This document shows, piece by piece, positions 22,388 to 31,654 of a DNA stretch of 64,000 nt. The stretch covers positions 124,001 to 188,000 of the forward strand of contig NZ_CXOO01000015.1 of assembly GCF_001269385.1 (NCBI RefSeq). Reading direction: 5' to 3'. The translations under genes were made by a program, and so were the position numbers. The DNA is from Limnohabitans sp. DM1 (GTDB taxonomy: Bacteria; Pseudomonadota; Gammaproteobacteria; Burkholderiales; Burkholderiaceae_C). The notes beneath the pieces are model-generated. The model was not told the DNA's origin and ran no database searches. It was given only the letters and a program-made list of their open reading frames with translations. The stretch's first letter is position 1. The number at the start of each line of letters is the position of its first letter.

Positions 22388-23602
22388 ATGAAACGCAAAC
22401 TTCTTTCCCTCGCTGCCGTGGCAGTCTGTGCCTTTGTAGGCTCGGCCCAAGCTCAGATCTCTGACGGCATCGTCAAGATCGGTGTGCTCAACGACATGTC
22501 GGGTCTTTACTCTGACATTGCTGGCCCCGGCTCGGTCACCGCAGCCCGCATGGCTGTGGAGGACTACATCAAGGCCACCAAGAGCACACTCAAAGTGGAA
22601 ATCGTGAGCGCTGACCACCAGAACAAGCCCGATGTGGGCTCCAACATTGCACGCCAGTGGTATGACACCGACAAGGTGGACATGATCGCCGATGTGCCCA
22701 CCTCATCGGTCGGACTGGCCATTGCCAAACTCTCGGCCGACAAGGGCAAACTGCACGTCAATTCCGGCTCGGCCACGGCCGACCTGAGCGGCAAGGCCTG
22801 CAACGCCAACACCATCCATTGGGCTTATGACACCTGGATGCTGGCCAACGGCACCGGCAAAGCGATTGTCAAAAGCGGTGGTGACACCTGGTTCTTCCTG
22901 ACCGCTGACTATGCTTTCGGCCACGCCCTGGAGCGTGACACAGAAGCGGTGGTGACCAAAAACGGCGGCAAGGTGGTGGGCAAAGTGCGCACACCTTTCC
23001 CATCGCAGGACTTCTCTTCGTTCCTGCTGCAGGCTCAAGCTTCCAAAGCCAAGATCATTGGTTTGGCCAACGCCGGAGGCGACACCACCAACTCGATCAA
23101 GCAAGCGGCTGAATTCGGCATCACCAAAGGTGGCCAGAATCTAGCGGGTCTGCTGGTGTTCCTGCCCGACGTCCACGCGCTGGGTTTGAACACCGCGCAG
23201 GGCCTGATGTTGACCGAAACCTTCTACTGGGATCTGAATGACAACACCCGAGCCTTCTCCAAGCGTTTTGCAGCAGCGCAAGGCGGCAAGATGCCTTCGA
23301 TGGTCCAAGCTGGCGTGTACTCCAGCGTGATTCACTACCTTAAGTCCGTGGATGCGGCCAAAACCGACGACGGCACCAAAGTGGCCGCCAAGATGAAAGA
23401 GCTGCCCACAGATGACCCTTTGTTCGGCAAAGGCAGCGTGCGTCCCGATGGTCGCAAGATTCACCCCGCTTACCTGTTCCAGGTCAAGAAGCCCGCCGAG
23501 TCCAAGGGCCCTTACGACTACTACAAGCTGGTTGCCACGATCCCTGCCAACGAGGCCTTCCGCCCCCTGGCCGAGAGCGAGTGCCCGTTGGTCAAGAAGT
23601 AA
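22388..23602 (+). CDS. ABC transporter substrate-binding protein (type 1 periplasmic)
   Basis: 404 residues. Signal peptide MKRKLLSLAAVAVCAFVGSAQAQ with cleavage near residue 23. The mature protein begins ISDGIVKIGVLNDMSG, the usual start of Leu/Ile/Val-type and amide/aromatic-acid binding proteins. The ligand cannot be read from the sequence; TSSVGLAIAKLSADK and NSGSATADLSG lie in the probable ligand cleft. It lies between the two ATPase genes and the two permease genes. Confidence 0.92.
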   Translation: MKRKLLSLAAVAVCAFVGSAQAQISDGIVKIGVLNDMSGLYSDIAGPGSVTAARMAVEDYIKATKSTLKVEIVSADHQNKPDVGSNIARQWYDTDKVDMIADVPTSSVGLAIAKLSADKGKLHVNSGSATADLSGKACNANTIHWAYDTWMLANGTGKAIVKSGGDTWFFLTADYAFGHALERDTEAVVTKNGGKVVGKVRTPFPSQDFSSFLLQAQASKAKIIGLANAGGDTTNSIKQAAEFGITKGGQNLAGLLVFLPDVHALGLNTAQGLMLTETFYWDLNDNTRAFSKRFAAAQGGKMPSMVQAGVYSSVIHYLKSVDAAKTDDGTKVAAKMKELPTDDPLFGKGSVRPDGRKIHPAYLFQVKKPAESKGPYDYYKLVATIPANEAFRPLAESECPLVKK

Positions 23603-23638
23603 TCCCTCCCCTTAGTTCAAGCAAGTCGAAACATCACC

Positions 23639-24523
23639 ATGGAAATCTTTGGCATACCCTCACAAGCCCTGTTTGGGCAATTGCTGATCGGGCTGATCAA
23701 CGGCTCTTTTTACGCATTGCTCTCGCTGGGCCTGGCCGTGATTTTCGGCTTGCTGAACATCATCAACTTCACCCACGGCGCCCAGTACATGCTGGGCGCC
23801 TTCGTGGCCTACCTGTCGCTCACCAAGTTAGGCATCAACTACTGGGTGTCGCTCATCGTGACGCCCATTTTGGTGGGTGCCACCGGCATGCTCATTGAGC
23901 GCACCATGCTCAAGCAGCTGTACAAGCTGGACCACCTGTATGGCCTGCTGCTCACCTTCGGTCTGGCCTTGATCATTCAGGGTTTGTTCCGACACGAATT
24001 CGGCTCTTCGGGCATGCCTTATCCGGTGCCCGAAGTCTTCAAGGGTGCTTACAACACCGGCTTCATGTTCCTGCCCAAGTACCGCGCCTGGGTCATCGTG
24101 GCTTCGCTGGTGGTGTGCTTCACCACCTGGTACGTGATCGAACGGACCAAGCTGGGCGCTTATCTGCGCGCCGCCACTGAAAACCCCAGCCTGGTGCAGG
24201 CGTTTGGCATCAACGTCCCGCGCATGATCACATTGACCTATGGCTTCGGCGTGGGCTTGGCTGCTTTTGCGGGTGTGATGGCCGCGCCCATTTACCAGGT
24301 CAACCCCACCATGGGCGCTGACATCATCATTGTGGTGTTTGCGGTGGTTGTGATCGGCGGCATGGGCTCCATCATGGGTGCGATCCTCACCGGTTTTGGC
24401 TTGGGCCTGATCGAAGGCCTGACCAAGGTGTTCTACCCCGAAGCCTCCAGCACGGTGATTTTCATCATCATGACCATTGTTCTCCTGATCAAGCCTGCCG
24501 GGTTGTTCGGCACCCAGAAATAA
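23639..24523 (+). CDS. livH: Branched-chain amino acid-type ABC transporter permease
   Basis: 294 residues, strongly hydrophobic with about eight membrane segments. Starts MEIFGIPSQALFGQLLIGLINGSFYALLSLG in the LivH manner (GLAVIFGLLNIINFTHG is the conserved block), and the cytoplasmic EAA-like loop is in RAATENPSLVQAFGINV. It forms the membrane channel with LivM. Confidence 0.93.
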   Translation: MEIFGIPSQALFGQLLIGLINGSFYALLSLGLAVIFGLLNIINFTHGAQYMLGAFVAYLSLTKLGINYWVSLIVTPILVGATGMLIERTMLKQLYKLDHLYGLLLTFGLALIIQGLFRHEFGSSGMPYPVPEVFKGAYNTGFMFLPKYRAWVIVASLVVCFTTWYVIERTKLGAYLRAATENPSLVQAFGINVPRMITLTYGFGVGLAAFAGVMAAPIYQVNPTMGADIIIVVFAVVVIGGMGSIMGAILTGFGLGLIEGLTKVFYPEASSTVIFIIMTIVLLIKPAGLFGTQK

Positions 24524-24527
24524 GACC

Positions 24528-25487
24528 ATGACCACTGTCTCGACCCCCACACTCAAGACCCAGTCGTTCACCCACCAGTGGGTGGCCTTTGCCATCATGG
24601 TGCTGGTTCTGGTCATCGCGCCCATCTGGGTGTACCCCATTTTCCTGATGAAGGTCATGTGCTTTGCCTTGTTTGCATGCGCCTTCAACTTGCTGATCGG
24701 TTTTGGTGGCCTGCTGTCTTTTGGCCACGCCATGTTTTTGGGCACCGCCGGTTATGCCGCTGCCCATGCGGCCAAAGTCTGGGGCTGGAACCCGGAGCTG
24801 GCCGTGTTGTTTGCCACCGCTTGCTCTGGGTTGCTTGCGCTGGTGACGGGCATGCTGGCCATTCGCCGGCAAGGCATTTATTTTGCGATGATCACCTTGG
24901 CGTTTTCCCAGATGGTGTTCTTCTTCTACCTGCAAGCACCTTTCACGGGTGGCGAAGACGGCATTCAGTCGGTGCCACGCGGCAAGCTGTTTGGCGTGTT
25001 CGATTTGTCTGAAAACACGGCCATGTACATGTTTGTGCTGGCGATCTTCCTGGCCGGTTTTGCCCTGATTTGGCGCATCATTTATTCGCCCTTTGGCCAG
25101 ATCCTCAAAGCCATCCGCGAAAACCAGGACCGCGCCATTTCGCTGGGTTACGACACCGACATGTTCAAGCTGATTGCCTTCGTCATCTCTGGCGCATTGG
25201 CAGGCACAGCGGGTGCTACCAAGTCGCTGGTGTTCCAGTTGGCCTCGCTCACCGACGTGCATTGGTCCATGTCGGGCGAGGTGGTGCTGATGACGCTGCT
25301 GGGTGGCTTGGGCACTTTGTTCGGGCCAGTGGTGGGTGCGGCCGTGATCGTGAGCATGCAAAACTACCTGGCCCAGTTTGGCGCATGGGTCACCATCATC
25401 CAGGGTGCGATCTTCGTGATCTGCGTGCTCGCTTTCCGCCGGGGCATCATTGGCGAAATCGCCCACTGGCTGAAGAAGCCACTTTGA
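24528..25487 (+). CDS. livM: Branched-chain amino acid-type ABC transporter permease
   Basis: 319 residues, about eight to ten membrane segments. Conserved LivM features are NLLIGFGGLLSFGHAMFLG near residue 50 and the cytoplasmic loop KAIRENQDRAISLGYDT. It starts four bases after livH and is the last gene before a shared terminator with the convergent cupin gene. Confidence 0.93.
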   Translation: MTTVSTPTLKTQSFTHQWVAFAIMVLVLVIAPIWVYPIFLMKVMCFALFACAFNLLIGFGGLLSFGHAMFLGTAGYAAAHAAKVWGWNPELAVLFATACSGLLALVTGMLAIRRQGIYFAMITLAFSQMVFFFYLQAPFTGGEDGIQSVPRGKLFGVFDLSENTAMYMFVLAIFLAGFALIWRIIYSPFGQILKAIRENQDRAISLGYDTDMFKLIAFVISGALAGTAGATKSLVFQLASLTDVHWSMSGEVVLMTLLGGLGTLFGPVVGAAVIVSMQNYLAQFGAWVTIIQGAIFVICVLAFRRGIIGEIAHWLKKPL

Positions 25488-25517
25488 GACAGCGCCGCAC
25501 TGCGGTGAGGCCTCCAT

Positions 25518-25546
25518 AAAAAAACCGCCCACAGAGGCGGTTTTTT
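25518..25546. terminator. Bidirectional intrinsic terminator between livM and the cupin gene
   Basis: The A-run plus CCGCC stem pairs with GGCGG plus a T-run (AAAAAACCGCC / GGCGGTTTTTT), so it is a good terminator read from either strand, as expected between convergent genes. Confidence 0.92.
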
Positions 25547-25565
25547 CTTGTGCGAAATCGGTGTC

Positions 25566-26096
25566 TCAGCGCATGAAGGTCTTCACGTAATCCGCCCCCA
25601 GCCCCACGGCTTCAAAGTGGGCGCGGTACTTCTCGATGCGGGTGAACACGTCGTCGTATCCGGTGGCATTGCCTTGGGTGTCCACGTACATCAGGGCCCC
25701 GTGCACGGTGAACATCGTCACCATGTCCTGGCAGTCGTCGGGCACCACCAGGGTGTGGGTCTCGCCCGGGGGCTCGAACACATAGCTGCCTTCTTCGGCC
25801 ACCCAGTCGTGTTCCAGATACAGCCATTTGCCGCGCAGCACATGCGCGTGCACCATGCCGGAATGCCGGTGGCGCTGCAGCAGGCCCGAGCGCTTGACTT
25901 TGAGCAGGTGCACATAAAAGCCACCCGTCACGTTCAGGTGCAAGGGGCGCGACCAGATGCCGGGGGCGACAGGCGCCCACAGGCGCTCGTCTTCGGTCTG
26001 CACGTCGTGCACCACCATGTCAGGTGCCATGCCCCAGGGCTGGGGCTTGGCATAGGGCACGCGGTCGTCGTTGGGGGGAGCTGTCATTTGAGTCAT
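25566..26096 (-). CDS. Cupin-domain protein, 2,4'-dihydroxyacetophenone dioxygenase-like
   Basis: 176 residues with a single cupin barrel. Metal-binding pattern seen: HRHSGMVHAHVLRG (several His) then a strand with EEGSYVFEPPGETHTL providing a further His. The overall pattern resembles 2,4'-dihydroxyacetophenone dioxygenase-like cupins, but function within this group is not fixed. Two start codons (26096 and 26087) are possible. The gene converges on the liv operon and stands alone. Confidence 0.75.
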   Translation of the reverse strand: MTQMTAPPNDDRVPYAKPQPWGMAPDMVVHDVQTEDERLWAPVAPGIWSRPLHLNVTGGFYVHLLKVKRSGLLQRHRHSGMVHAHVLRGKWLYLEHDWVAEEGSYVFEPPGETHTLVVPDDCQDMVTMFTVHGALMYVDTQGNATGYDDVFTRIEKYRAHFEAVGLGADYVKTFMR

Positions 26097-26454
26097 GAGG
26101 ACTTTCTGTCAATCAGAGCGACACAGCATAAAAGCTGCCGCTCTGACTGTCTGCATTGTGGGTGACAGTGCGTCGTCCATTTTTCTTCTGTGGCGAGATT
26201 TGTGGCTTGCAATAAAAATCGCTACTTCCCCCAGTCAGCTGAAGGCCAGCCTTCAATCTTTTAGTCCATCAGCACTTATGGATCCGGCAGGTTGAAATTT
26301 TTAAATTTGTGCACCGTCACCATGCAGTCAACCCGAAAGTCGGTGGCAACAGAGCCGACATGCCGCCTTCGCCGAGGCATGCAATGTCGGGGCTAAAGCC
26401 ACCGACCTACAAGATCTTTAACCCTTGAATACTTCAAAGGCCCGGATCAATAAA
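26097..26454. other. Intergenic region with a family 2 repeat
   Basis: 358 bases without a supported gene. The left half is probably the cupin promoter region; the right part holds the palindromic repeat at 26339-26411, placed just past the stop of the Kef antiporter gene. Confidence 0.55.
26339..26411. repeat. Family 2 palindromic repeat
   Basis: Arms GTCGGTGGC and GCCACCGAC, with the extended GGGGCTAAAGCCACCGACCTAC on the right, enclose an inner CGACATGCCGCC...GGCATGCAATGTCG hairpin. It shares its arm with 58353-58420 and 12965-13012. Confidence 0.75.
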
Positions 26455-28440
26455 TCAGCCTCGCAACAGCTTTTCCTCAGCCACAGCCAAGGTCTGCAAT
26501 TTCCCGGACAACACCAGCGTGTCACCCGTCTGCAGTTCGGTCTCCTCGTTCACGCGCAGGGTCTGACCGTTGGCGCGGCGCAGGCTGACCACACGCACAC
26601 CCATCGCGTGCAAGGCCAGGTCCTGCACTTGCTTGCCCAGCCAAGGTGATGCAAATGGCAAGCTCACGGGTGTCAGGCGCTCATGGTCAATTTCATCCAG
26701 CGTGTCGTCGTCGGCCCCATGGAAATAGCCCTTGAGCAGGTTGTAGCGTGCATCCCGCTGGTCTTGCACCAAACGAATCACACGTCGCATGGGCACACCC
26801 ACCAGCGCCAGCGCGTGGCTGGCCAGCATGAGCGAGCCTTCCAGTGCTTCGGGCACCACCTCGGTGGCGCCAGCTTGCTGGAGTTTCTCCAGGTCCAGGT
26901 CGTCTTGCGTGCGCACAATCACCGGCACTTGCGGTGCATGGCTGTGGGCGTGGTCCAGCACTTTCATGGCCGCAGGGACATCCAGATAGGTGATGACCAC
27001 GGCGCTGGCGCGGGCAAGGCCAGCCGCCATGAGCGACTGCAAGCGCCCCGCATCGCCAAACACCACCGAGTCCCCGGCTGCAGCGGCCTGGCGCACGCGG
27101 TCCGGGTCGAGATCGAGCGCCATGTAGGGGATGTTTTCTTTTTCCAGCATGCGCGCCAGGTTCTGGCCGCAGCGGCCATAACCACAAATGATGACGTGTT
27201 TGCTGGTGTTGATCGACTTGCGGGCGATGGTGGTCATTTGCAGGGATTGCTGCAGCCATTCGCTGGCCACCACCTTCATGACGATGGTGTTGGCGTGCAT
27301 GATGATGAAGGGCGTGGCCAGCATCGACAGCACCATGCTGGCCATCACCGGGTTGAGCAAGGCGGGCGGAATCACACCGTTTTGCGAACCCAGCGTGAGC
27401 AGCACAAAGCCGAACTCACCGGCTTGTGCCAGATACAAGCCAGTGCGCAGGGCCACCCCGTTGGCAGCACCGGTCAGCTTGGCCAGTGCTGCCACCAACA
27501 CCAGTTTGAACACGACGGGCAAAGTGGTCAGCACCAGCATCAGGTGCCAGCGTTCAAACACGATGTGCCAGTCCAGCATCATGCCGATGGTGATGAAAAA
27601 CAGGCCCAACAAGATGTCATGAAACGGGCGAATGTCCAGCTCGACTTGGTGCTTGTATTCCGTCTCTGAAATCAACATGCCCGCGATGAAGGCGCCTAAC
27701 GCCAGACTCAAACCGGCCAGCTCGGTGATCCAGGCCAGACCCAAGGTGACCAGCAGCAGGTTGAGGACAAACAGCTCTTCACTTTTGCGCCGCGCCACCA
27801 GCGTGAGCCACCAACGCATCACGCGCTGCCCGCCCGTCAACAGCAGCGTGATCAGCACCACGGCTTTGACCCCGGCCAGCAACAAGGCGCCAAGCAATTG
27901 CTCGGGCGCTGAACCCAAAGCGGGGATCAACACCAGCAAAGGCACCACAGCCAGATCCTGAAACAGCAGCACGCCAATCACGCGTTTGCCGTGCTCACTC
28001 TCGAGTTCGAGGCGGTCGGCCATCAACTTGACCACAATGGCCGTGCTGCTCATGGCCATGGCCCCCGACAGAGCCAGCGCAGTCTGCCATTCCATCTTCC
28101 ACAGGGTCGGCGCCAGCGTGGCCAAAAAAAGCGATGCCAGCGTGACAAGCACCAAGGTGAGCATCACCTGCAACAAGCCCAAGCCAAACACATGTTTGCG
28201 CATGGATCGCAGCTTGGGCAAGTTGAATTCCAGCCCGATCACGAACATGAGGAACACCACCCCGAATTCGGCCAAGTGCTTCACGGCTTCAGAGTTTTGC
28301 GCAAAGGCCAGCGCATTGGGGCCGATGACTACGCCCACCGCCAGGTAGCCCAGCATGGGAGGCAGTTTGAGCATGCGGCAACCCACCACACCGAGCACTG
28401 CGGCCAGCAAATACATCAGGGTCAGTTCCAGGGTGCTCAT
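26455..28440 (-). CDS. Kef-type monovalent cation:proton antiporter (CPA2) with TrkA domains
   Basis: 661 residues. The N-terminal 380 residues hold about 12 membrane segments of the CPA2 exchanger fold (MSTLELTLMYLLAAVLGVVG, LLFQDLAVVPLLVL and LSLALGAFIAGMLISE). A TrkA-N domain follows (IICGYGRCGQNLARML, binding NAD or a nucleotide), then a TrkA-C domain with a late VSLRRANGQTL strand. It is likely to move K+ or Na+ against H+ and be gated by the cytoplasmic domains. The start at 28440 is chosen because the first membrane helix begins at once. Divergent from kdsD across 120 bp. Confidence 0.9.
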   Translation of the reverse strand: MSTLELTLMYLLAAVLGVVGCRMLKLPPMLGYLAVGVVIGPNALAFAQNSEAVKHLAEFGVVFLMFVIGLEFNLPKLRSMRKHVFGLGLLQVMLTLVLVTLASLFLATLAPTLWKMEWQTALALSGAMAMSSTAIVVKLMADRLELESEHGKRVIGVLLFQDLAVVPLLVLIPALGSAPEQLLGALLLAGVKAVVLITLLLTGGQRVMRWWLTLVARRKSEELFVLNLLLVTLGLAWITELAGLSLALGAFIAGMLISETEYKHQVELDIRPFHDILLGLFFITIGMMLDWHIVFERWHLMLVLTTLPVVFKLVLVAALAKLTGAANGVALRTGLYLAQAGEFGFVLLTLGSQNGVIPPALLNPVMASMVLSMLATPFIIMHANTIVMKVVASEWLQQSLQMTTIARKSINTSKHVIICGYGRCGQNLARMLEKENIPYMALDLDPDRVRQAAAAGDSVVFGDAGRLQSLMAAGLARASAVVITYLDVPAAMKVLDHAHSHAPQVPVIVRTQDDLDLEKLQQAGATEVVPEALEGSLMLASHALALVGVPMRRVIRLVQDQRDARYNLLKGYFHGADDDTLDEIDHERLTPVSLPFASPWLGKQVQDLALHAMGVRVVSLRRANGQTLRVNEETELQTGDTLVLSGKLQTLAVAEEKLLRG

Positions 28441-28560
28441 GCTTGGATGGTAACAAGCCCTCGTCACGAATCCTTGAGTTTTGACCGTCACGGCACGGCC
28501 ATTGTGTGTGCTGCTAAAAACGAAACAGGCGGAAACAAGGGCGCCCGATAAAATGCCTCT

Positions 28561-29538
28561 ATGCCTGCACATCAATCCCACACCCTGCAACTCGCCCGCG
28601 ACACCCTCGACATCGAGGCCGCCGCACTGCTTCAACTCAAAGCACGGCTGGACGAGCGTTTTGTCCAAGCCGTCGACATGATGCTGGACGTGCAAGGCCG
28701 CGTGGTGGTCACCGGCATGGGCAAAAGCGGGCACATCGGCCGCAAGATCGCCGCCACGCTGGCCTCCACGGGCACACCGGCCATGTTTGTGCACCCTGGT
28801 GAGGCCAGTCACGGTGATTTGGGCATGATCAAGACCGTGGACGTGGTGCTGGGCATTTCCAACAGCGGCGAGAGCGACGAGCTGGTGGCGATCCTGCCGG
28901 TGCTCAAGCGCCAGGGTGTGCCCCTGATTGCCATGACCGGCGGCTTGAAATCTTCACTGGCCAGGCATGCAAATGTGGTGCTGGACACCTCGGTGGACAA
29001 GGAAGCCTGCCCCCTGAACCTGGCGCCCACAGCCAGCACCACCGCGCAGTTGGCCATGGGCGATGCGCTGGCGGTGGCCTTGCTGGATGCGCGCGGCTTC
29101 AAGCCTGAAGACTTTGCACGCTCGCACCCCGGCGGATCGCTGGGCCGCAAGCTGCTCACCCATGTGAGCGACGTGATGCGTCAAGGCGCTGAAGTGCCCC
29201 GTGTGGGACCTGAGGTCAGCTTCACCGATTTGATGCGCGAGATGAGCAGCAAAGGCCTGGGCGCCTCATCCGTGGTCGATACCGATGGCCACGTGCTGGG
29301 CGTGTTCACCGATGGTGACTTGCGCCGTCTGATTGAAAAAGGCGCCGACCTGCGCGAACTGAAAGCCCGCGATGTGATGCACCCCCGGCCCCGCACCATC
29401 CGCGCTGAAGCCCTGGCGGTGGAAGCGGCCGAGTTGATGGAGTTGCACCGCATCACCAGCATCCTGGTAGTCGACGAGGCCGGACTGTTGTGTGGCGCCA
29501 TCAACTCCAACGACCTGATGCGTGCCAAGGTCATCTGA
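28561..29538 (+). CDS. kdsD: Arabinose-5-phosphate isomerase
   Basis: 325 residues. The SIS domain (VVVTGMGKSGHIGRKIAATLA, then HGDLGMI and ISNSGESDELV) is followed by two CBS domains. It interconverts ribulose 5-phosphate and arabinose 5-phosphate, the first step of KDO synthesis for lipopolysaccharide. It begins the kdsD-kdsC-lptC run; kdsC begins two bases after its stop. Confidence 0.96.
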   Translation: MPAHQSHTLQLARDTLDIEAAALLQLKARLDERFVQAVDMMLDVQGRVVVTGMGKSGHIGRKIAATLASTGTPAMFVHPGEASHGDLGMIKTVDVVLGISNSGESDELVAILPVLKRQGVPLIAMTGGLKSSLARHANVVLDTSVDKEACPLNLAPTASTTAQLAMGDALAVALLDARGFKPEDFARSHPGGSLGRKLLTHVSDVMRQGAEVPRVGPEVSFTDLMREMSSKGLGASSVVDTDGHVLGVFTDGDLRRLIEKGADLRELKARDVMHPRPRTIRAEALAVEAAELMELHRITSILVVDEAGLLCGAINSNDLMRAKVI

Positions 29539-29539
29539 C

Positions 29540-30118
29540 ATGCGCCCACTGATCCCCGCTTTGCATTACCCCCCCGAGTTGCTTCTTCAAGCGCAGGGCA
29601 TTCGCGTGGCCTTTTTCGATGTGGACGGAGTGCTGACCGATGCCGGACTGTACTTTTCTGAAAGTGGCGAAAGCCTCAAACGCTTCAACACGCTGGACGG
29701 GCAAGGCATCAAGCTCTTGCAACAAGCAGGCATCACCCCCGTGGTCATCACCGGACGTGACTCAGCCGCTTTGCGCCTGCGTCTGAAGGCCCTGGGCGTT
29801 ACGCATGTGCGCTTTGGCACCGAGGACAAGCACCCGGCTGCCGAAGAATTTTTGCAAATGCTGGGCCTGAGCTGGGGGCAAGCAGCAGCCATGGGCGATG
29901 ACTGGCCGGACCTGCCTGTCATGCAGCGCGTGGCTTTTGCCTGCGCCCCGGCCAATGCGCATGCACAGGCCAAGGCCATGGCACACCACGTCACTGCTGA
30001 GCGCGGTGGTGAAGGCGCTGCTCGTGCCTTTTGCGACATCCTGCTGGTGGCCAGTGGGCATTACGCCCAGCTACTCGCCCAGGTGGGCGTGAGCGCACAA
30101 AAAGGTCCTTCCGCATGA
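29540..30118 (+). CDS. kdsC: 3-deoxy-D-manno-octulosonate 8-phosphate phosphatase
   Basis: 192 residues, a HAD phosphatase of type C0. The nucleophile motif is FFDVDGVLTDAGLY, with the Thr of VVITGRDSAA and MGDDWPDLPVM as later motifs. It removes phosphate from KDO-8-phosphate. The ATG at 29540 sits two bases after the kdsD stop. The stop overlaps the lptC start (ATGA). Confidence 0.95.
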   Translation: MRPLIPALHYPPELLLQAQGIRVAFFDVDGVLTDAGLYFSESGESLKRFNTLDGQGIKLLQQAGITPVVITGRDSAALRLRLKALGVTHVRFGTEDKHPAAEEFLQMLGLSWGQAAAMGDDWPDLPVMQRVAFACAPANAHAQAKAMAHHVTAERGGEGAARAFCDILLVASGHYAQLLAQVGVSAQKGPSA

Positions 30119-30717
30119 ATCGCTCAGGTCTTTCTCGTGTGGTCATCGACAAAGTAACCCTGTCACTGCCACTGATCGTCCTGGGCTTGCTGGCCATGGG
30201 CAGTTGGTGGCTGGTGCGCAGCATGCCCGAACTGCTGAGCGCCCCGACAGCCAGAACTGTTCGCCAAGAACCCGACTACAGGCTGGAGAACTTTTCCTTC
30301 AGAACATTTGATGCAACGGGTCGCATGACCAATGAGTTGTACGGTGAACAAGCCAAGCACTACCCGGCCACCGACGAGTTGGATATCCAAAAAGTACGGC
30401 TTGTCTCCATCAGCGAGACCGGCTCCAGGATCAATGCCCAAGCCATGCAAGGCATCGCCACTGGCGATGGAAAGCAAGTCACGCTCATTGGAGAGGCTCA
30501 AGCCATACGCCCGGCATTTGGCGCATCGCCTCGCCTTGAACTACATGGTGAGCGCTTGCTAGCTTTGATCGAGGAGCACCGACTGCTGTCATCCGAGCCG
30601 GTCAGAATCATTCGCGACCAGGATGTCTTCACGGGAAACAGCATGAACTTCAACAGCGACAGCGGCGAATACATCCTGCAAGGTCGTGTTCGCGGGTTGC
30701 TGGCACCACAACCCTGA
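30115..30717 (+). CDS. lptC: LPS export ABC transporter periplasmic protein LptC
   Basis: 200 residues with one N-terminal membrane helix (about 18-36, LSLPLIVLGLLAMGSWWLV), then a beta-rich periplasmic domain with YRLENFSFRTFDATGRM. LptC links the LptBFG exporter to LptA. It overlaps kdsC by four bases. The expected lptA-lptB partners do not follow: the next gene is on the other strand. Confidence 0.9.
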   Translation: MNRSGLSRVVIDKVTLSLPLIVLGLLAMGSWWLVRSMPELLSAPTARTVRQEPDYRLENFSFRTFDATGRMTNELYGEQAKHYPATDELDIQKVRLVSISETGSRINAQAMQGIATGDGKQVTLIGEAQAIRPAFGASPRLELHGERLLALIEEHRLLSSEPVRIIRDQDVFTGNSMNFNSDSGEYILQGRVRGLLAPQP

Positions 30718-30852
30718 TCAAGCCACTGCAAATTTGTACGAACCAGTCACACCTGACTTTCAAACACAATGGGATTTTTTCGATAGGTGTTGATTTTGTA
30801 AACAGAGAACATCCGCTGACCAGAAAGGGGGCGTGAAAATACCCCACAAACG

Positions 30853-30879
30853 ACAAAGCCCTGCAATGCAGGGCTTTGT
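30853..30879. terminator. Hairpin between lptC and the RRM gene
   Basis: Inverted repeat CAAAGCCCTGCA / TGCAGGGCTTTG with a minimal loop, between convergent genes. T-runs are weak on both sides; a shared terminator is likely. Confidence 0.65.
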
Positions 30880-30922
30880 ATCAGAGGTCATGGCTGATGA
30901 TCAGATCAGCCGAAAACGCCAA

Positions 30923-31426
30923 TCAATAACCGCCGCCGTAGCCGCCACCGCCGCCTTCGCGACGACCGCCACCGCTACCGCCGCGTGGGCCGGCACCGTA
31001 GGGGCTGCGGAAACCACCGCCACCACCTTCGCGGCCACCGCCGCCATAACCACCACCGCCGCCGCCGCCTTCACGACCGCCGCCGCCGTAGCCACCGCCA
31101 CCGCCCTCACGTCGACCACCGCCATAACCGCCGCCGCCGCCACCGAAACCACCACCGCCGGTGCGTGGTGGACGTGCCTCCATGGGACGGGCTTCGTTCA
31201 CAACGACGTTGCGGCCGCCCAAAGGCTGACCGTTCATGCCGTTGATCGCGGCTTGTGCTTCGTCATCGCTGGCCATTTCGACAAAACCAAAGCCTTTGGA
31301 GCGGCCAGTGTCACGCTCCATCATGACCTTGGCGCTGGTGACAGCACCGAATTCACCGAAAGCTTGTTCCAGATCGCCGTCGCGAACCGAGTAAGGCAGG
31401 TTGCCGACGTAAAGTTTGTTGCCCAT
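30923..31426 (-). CDS. RNA-binding protein with RRM domain and glycine-rich tail
   Basis: 167 residues. The RRM (about 1-80) has RNP2 KLYVGNLPY and RNP1 RSKGFGFVEM. The C-terminal half is low-complexity GGGYGGG / GREGGGG repeats, about 85 residues. Such proteins act as cold-induced RNA chaperones in cyanobacteria and betaproteobacteria; that role here is an inference. GAGGAG lies about nine bases before the ATG. The low-complexity tail produces long spurious frames in the other strand, which were ignored. Confidence 0.93.
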   Translation of the reverse strand: MGNKLYVGNLPYSVRDGDLEQAFGEFGAVTSAKVMMERDTGRSKGFGFVEMASDDEAQAAINGMNGQPLGGRNVVVNEARPMEARPPRTGGGGFGGGGGGYGGGRREGGGGGYGGGGREGGGGGGGYGGGGREGGGGGFRSPYGAGPRGGSGGGRREGGGGGYGGGY

Positions 31427-31654
31427 GAAAGGGACTCCTCAAAACACAGAGATAAAAGCGATGTAGCTCCGAAAGCGCATTCAACAAACCTGAAAACATC
31501 GGAAGGGAAGCGAAACTGACCTGGTCACCGCAAACAATGCGCTGCTATTTTTCTACAACAGCGCGGGATCATTATGCGCCATAAATATAAAAAAAGTGCA
31601 AGGACTATCCCTGCATGGCACAAAGGGTTGTCCCGAGCACACAAGTTCGTGAAT

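Noticed and set aside
26097..26338. CRISPR-like repetition
   Set aside because: Only one palindromic element is present; no regular repeat-spacer spacing anywhere in the window.
30833..31519. Plus-strand Ala/Thr-rich frame opposite the RRM gene
   Set aside because: Complement of the glycine-rich repeat; not a plausible protein.
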